From Caldisericota bacterium (GTDB taxonomy: Bacteria; Caldisericota; Caldisericia; Cryosericales; Cryosericaceae), in assembly GCA_026390245.1 (NCBI GenBank), contig JAPLGI010000080.1:1-5836 (forward strand): DNA of 5,836 nucleotides, written 5' to 3'. Position 1 is the stretch's first letter. Each line of letters opens with the position of its first letter. Positions 5,445 through 5,836 of the stretch are shown here, piece after piece. The translations under genes were made by a program, and so were the position numbers. The notes beneath the pieces were generated by a model. That model saw only the letters and a list, made by a program, of their open reading frames with translations. It was not told where the DNA came from and ran no database searches.

Positions 5445-5520
5445 TGGCAGGCCCGGAGGGGCTCGAACCCCCAACACTCGGTTTTGGAGACCGATGCTCT
5501 ACCAGTTGAACTACGGGCCT
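5445..5520 (-). tRNA. tRNA-Trp (anticodon CCA)
   Basis: On the minus strand, acceptor stem AGGCCCG (5520-5514) pairs with CGGGCCT (5455-5449), then discriminator G5448 and encoded CCA (5447-5445). The anticodon loop is CTCCAAA with anticodon CCA at 5487-5485, reading UGG; the discriminator G is usual for Trp. The D arm (GTTC...GAGC) and T arm (GGGGGTTCGAGCCCCT) fold normally. It sits between rpmG (16 nt) and secE (21 nt) without its own visible promoter or terminator, so it should be cut out of the polycistronic transcript by RNase P and 3' processing. tRNA-Trp in the tuf-secE interval is a known conserved arrangement in several phyla. Confidence 0.97.
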
Positions 5521-5536
5521 ACCTGGGGACTTGCAG

Positions 5537-5686
5537 TTACTTGGTCTCCTTGTGTTCCGTATGCTTTCTGCAGTGTGAACAGTATTTGTTCACATGCACT
5601 TTGTCTGGGTCATTCTTTTTGTTCTTGATACTGGTGTAGTTGCGGTTCTTGCACACAGTGCACTCGAGCGTAATGATGTCTCTCAT
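5537..5686 (-). CDS. rpmG: 50S ribosomal protein L33
   Basis: Small ribosomal protein near the E site. The 49-residue reading frame runs [20 protein letters not shown]...[16 protein letters not shown], the full length of the family. Two Cys pairs, C9-x-x-C12 and C36-x-x-C39, form a zinc ribbon, so this is the zinc-binding (C+) type rather than the cysteine-free paralogue made during zinc shortage. The ATG at 5686 lies 9 nt after the tuf stop codon. Its ribosome site is weak: a GGAG overlaps the tuf stop about 12 nt upstream, which suggests coupling to tuf translation. The next gene is tRNA-Trp. Confidence 0.95.
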   Translation of the reverse strand: MRDIITLECTVCKNRNYTSIKNKKNDPDKVHVNKYCSHCRKHTEHKETK

Positions 5687-5695
5687 GGCCGCTGC

Positions 5696-5836
5696 CTACT
5701 CCAGAATCTTGGTGACGACGCCGGCGCCAACCGTGTGACCACCCTCGCGGATGGCAAAGCGGAGGCCTTCCTCCAGGGCGATGTGCGTCATGAGGGTAAC
5801 GGTCATCACGACATTGTCGCCGGGCATGGCCATTTC
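5696..5836 (-). CDS. tuf: Elongation factor Tu, C-terminal part
   Basis: Partial gene: only the last 46 codons and the TAG (5698-5696) are in the window; the start lies beyond 5836. EF-Tu delivers aminoacyl-tRNA to the ribosome with GTP. The visible piece is the end of beta-barrel domain 3: [31 protein letters not shown] and [12 protein letters not shown]. The family usually has REGGRTVGAG; here it reads [10 protein letters not shown]. It is the first visible gene of the operon and probably close to the promoter that drives it, since no good promoter was seen among the downstream genes. Confidence 0.97.
   Translation of the reverse strand, partial: EMAMPGDNVVMTVTLMTHIALEEGLRFAIREGGHTVGAGVVTKILE

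Noticed and set aside
5424..5477. N-terminal extension of secE by 18 codons
   Set aside because: It would overlap the mature tRNA-Trp sequence; the GTG at 5423 has a strong GAGGAGG site at the right distance.
4953..5639. A 228-codon plus-strand open frame over nusG, secE, tRNA-Trp and rpmG
   Set aside because: Entirely antisense to confidently identified genes, with no family resemblance.

Overview
This is a bacterial housekeeping window of moderately high GC by eye. Two short plus-strand units (the 3' end of a primary sigma factor gene followed by tRNA-Asn, and ispE) face a long minus-strand translation and transcription operon. The order tuf-rpmG-tRNA-Trp-secE-nusG-rplK-rplA-rplJ-rplL is classic for Bacteria. 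A primary sigma factor with intact region 3.2 and region 4, an MEP-pathway isoprenoid kinase, zinc-ribbon L33 and CCA-encoding tRNAs also point to Bacteria. I cannot name the phylum safely. The divergent IspE, the altered sigma region 4 and the Gram-positive-like L10 leader attenuator suggest a deep-branching or little-sampled lineage; a Caldisericota/Cryosericota-like bacterium is only a guess.

Layout. 1-471 (+): C-terminal 156 residues of an RpoD/SigA-type sigma factor. 484-670 (+): tRNA-Asn(GTT) with its own near-consensus promoter and an intrinsic terminator. 671-859: no gene seen. 860-1111 (-): a small GlsB/YeaQ/YmgE-type membrane protein with a strong Shine-Dalgarno sequence and a good promoter about 150 nt upstream. 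1112-1436: otherwise non-coding. 1437-2375 (+): ispE, apparently leaderless, with TATAAT ending exactly 7 nt before the A of its only possible start codon. 2379-5836 (-): rplL, rplJ, an L10 leader with attenuator, rplA, rplK, nusG, secE, tRNA-Trp, rpmG and the C-terminus of tuf.

The minus-strand genes work together: EF-Tu, L33, L11, L1, L10 and L7/L12 are ribosome or elongation components, many at the GTPase-associated centre and stalks. NusG couples transcription to translation, and SecE is part of the membrane protein channel. The sequence also shows control points. One is an L10-responsive attenuator before rplJ, with a visible terminator/antiterminator alternative. Another is a hairpin with an asymmetric bulge before rplA. 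The third is a UUCG-capped terminator-like hairpin that lies inside the opposing ispE coding sequence, because the two stop codons are only 3 nt apart.

I found no mobile element, CRISPR array, defence system or obvious novel protein system. The interesting observations concern regulation and compact architecture, plus a few deviations in normally conserved motifs (IspE glycine loop, sigma region 4 RFGL, EF-Tu C-terminus).
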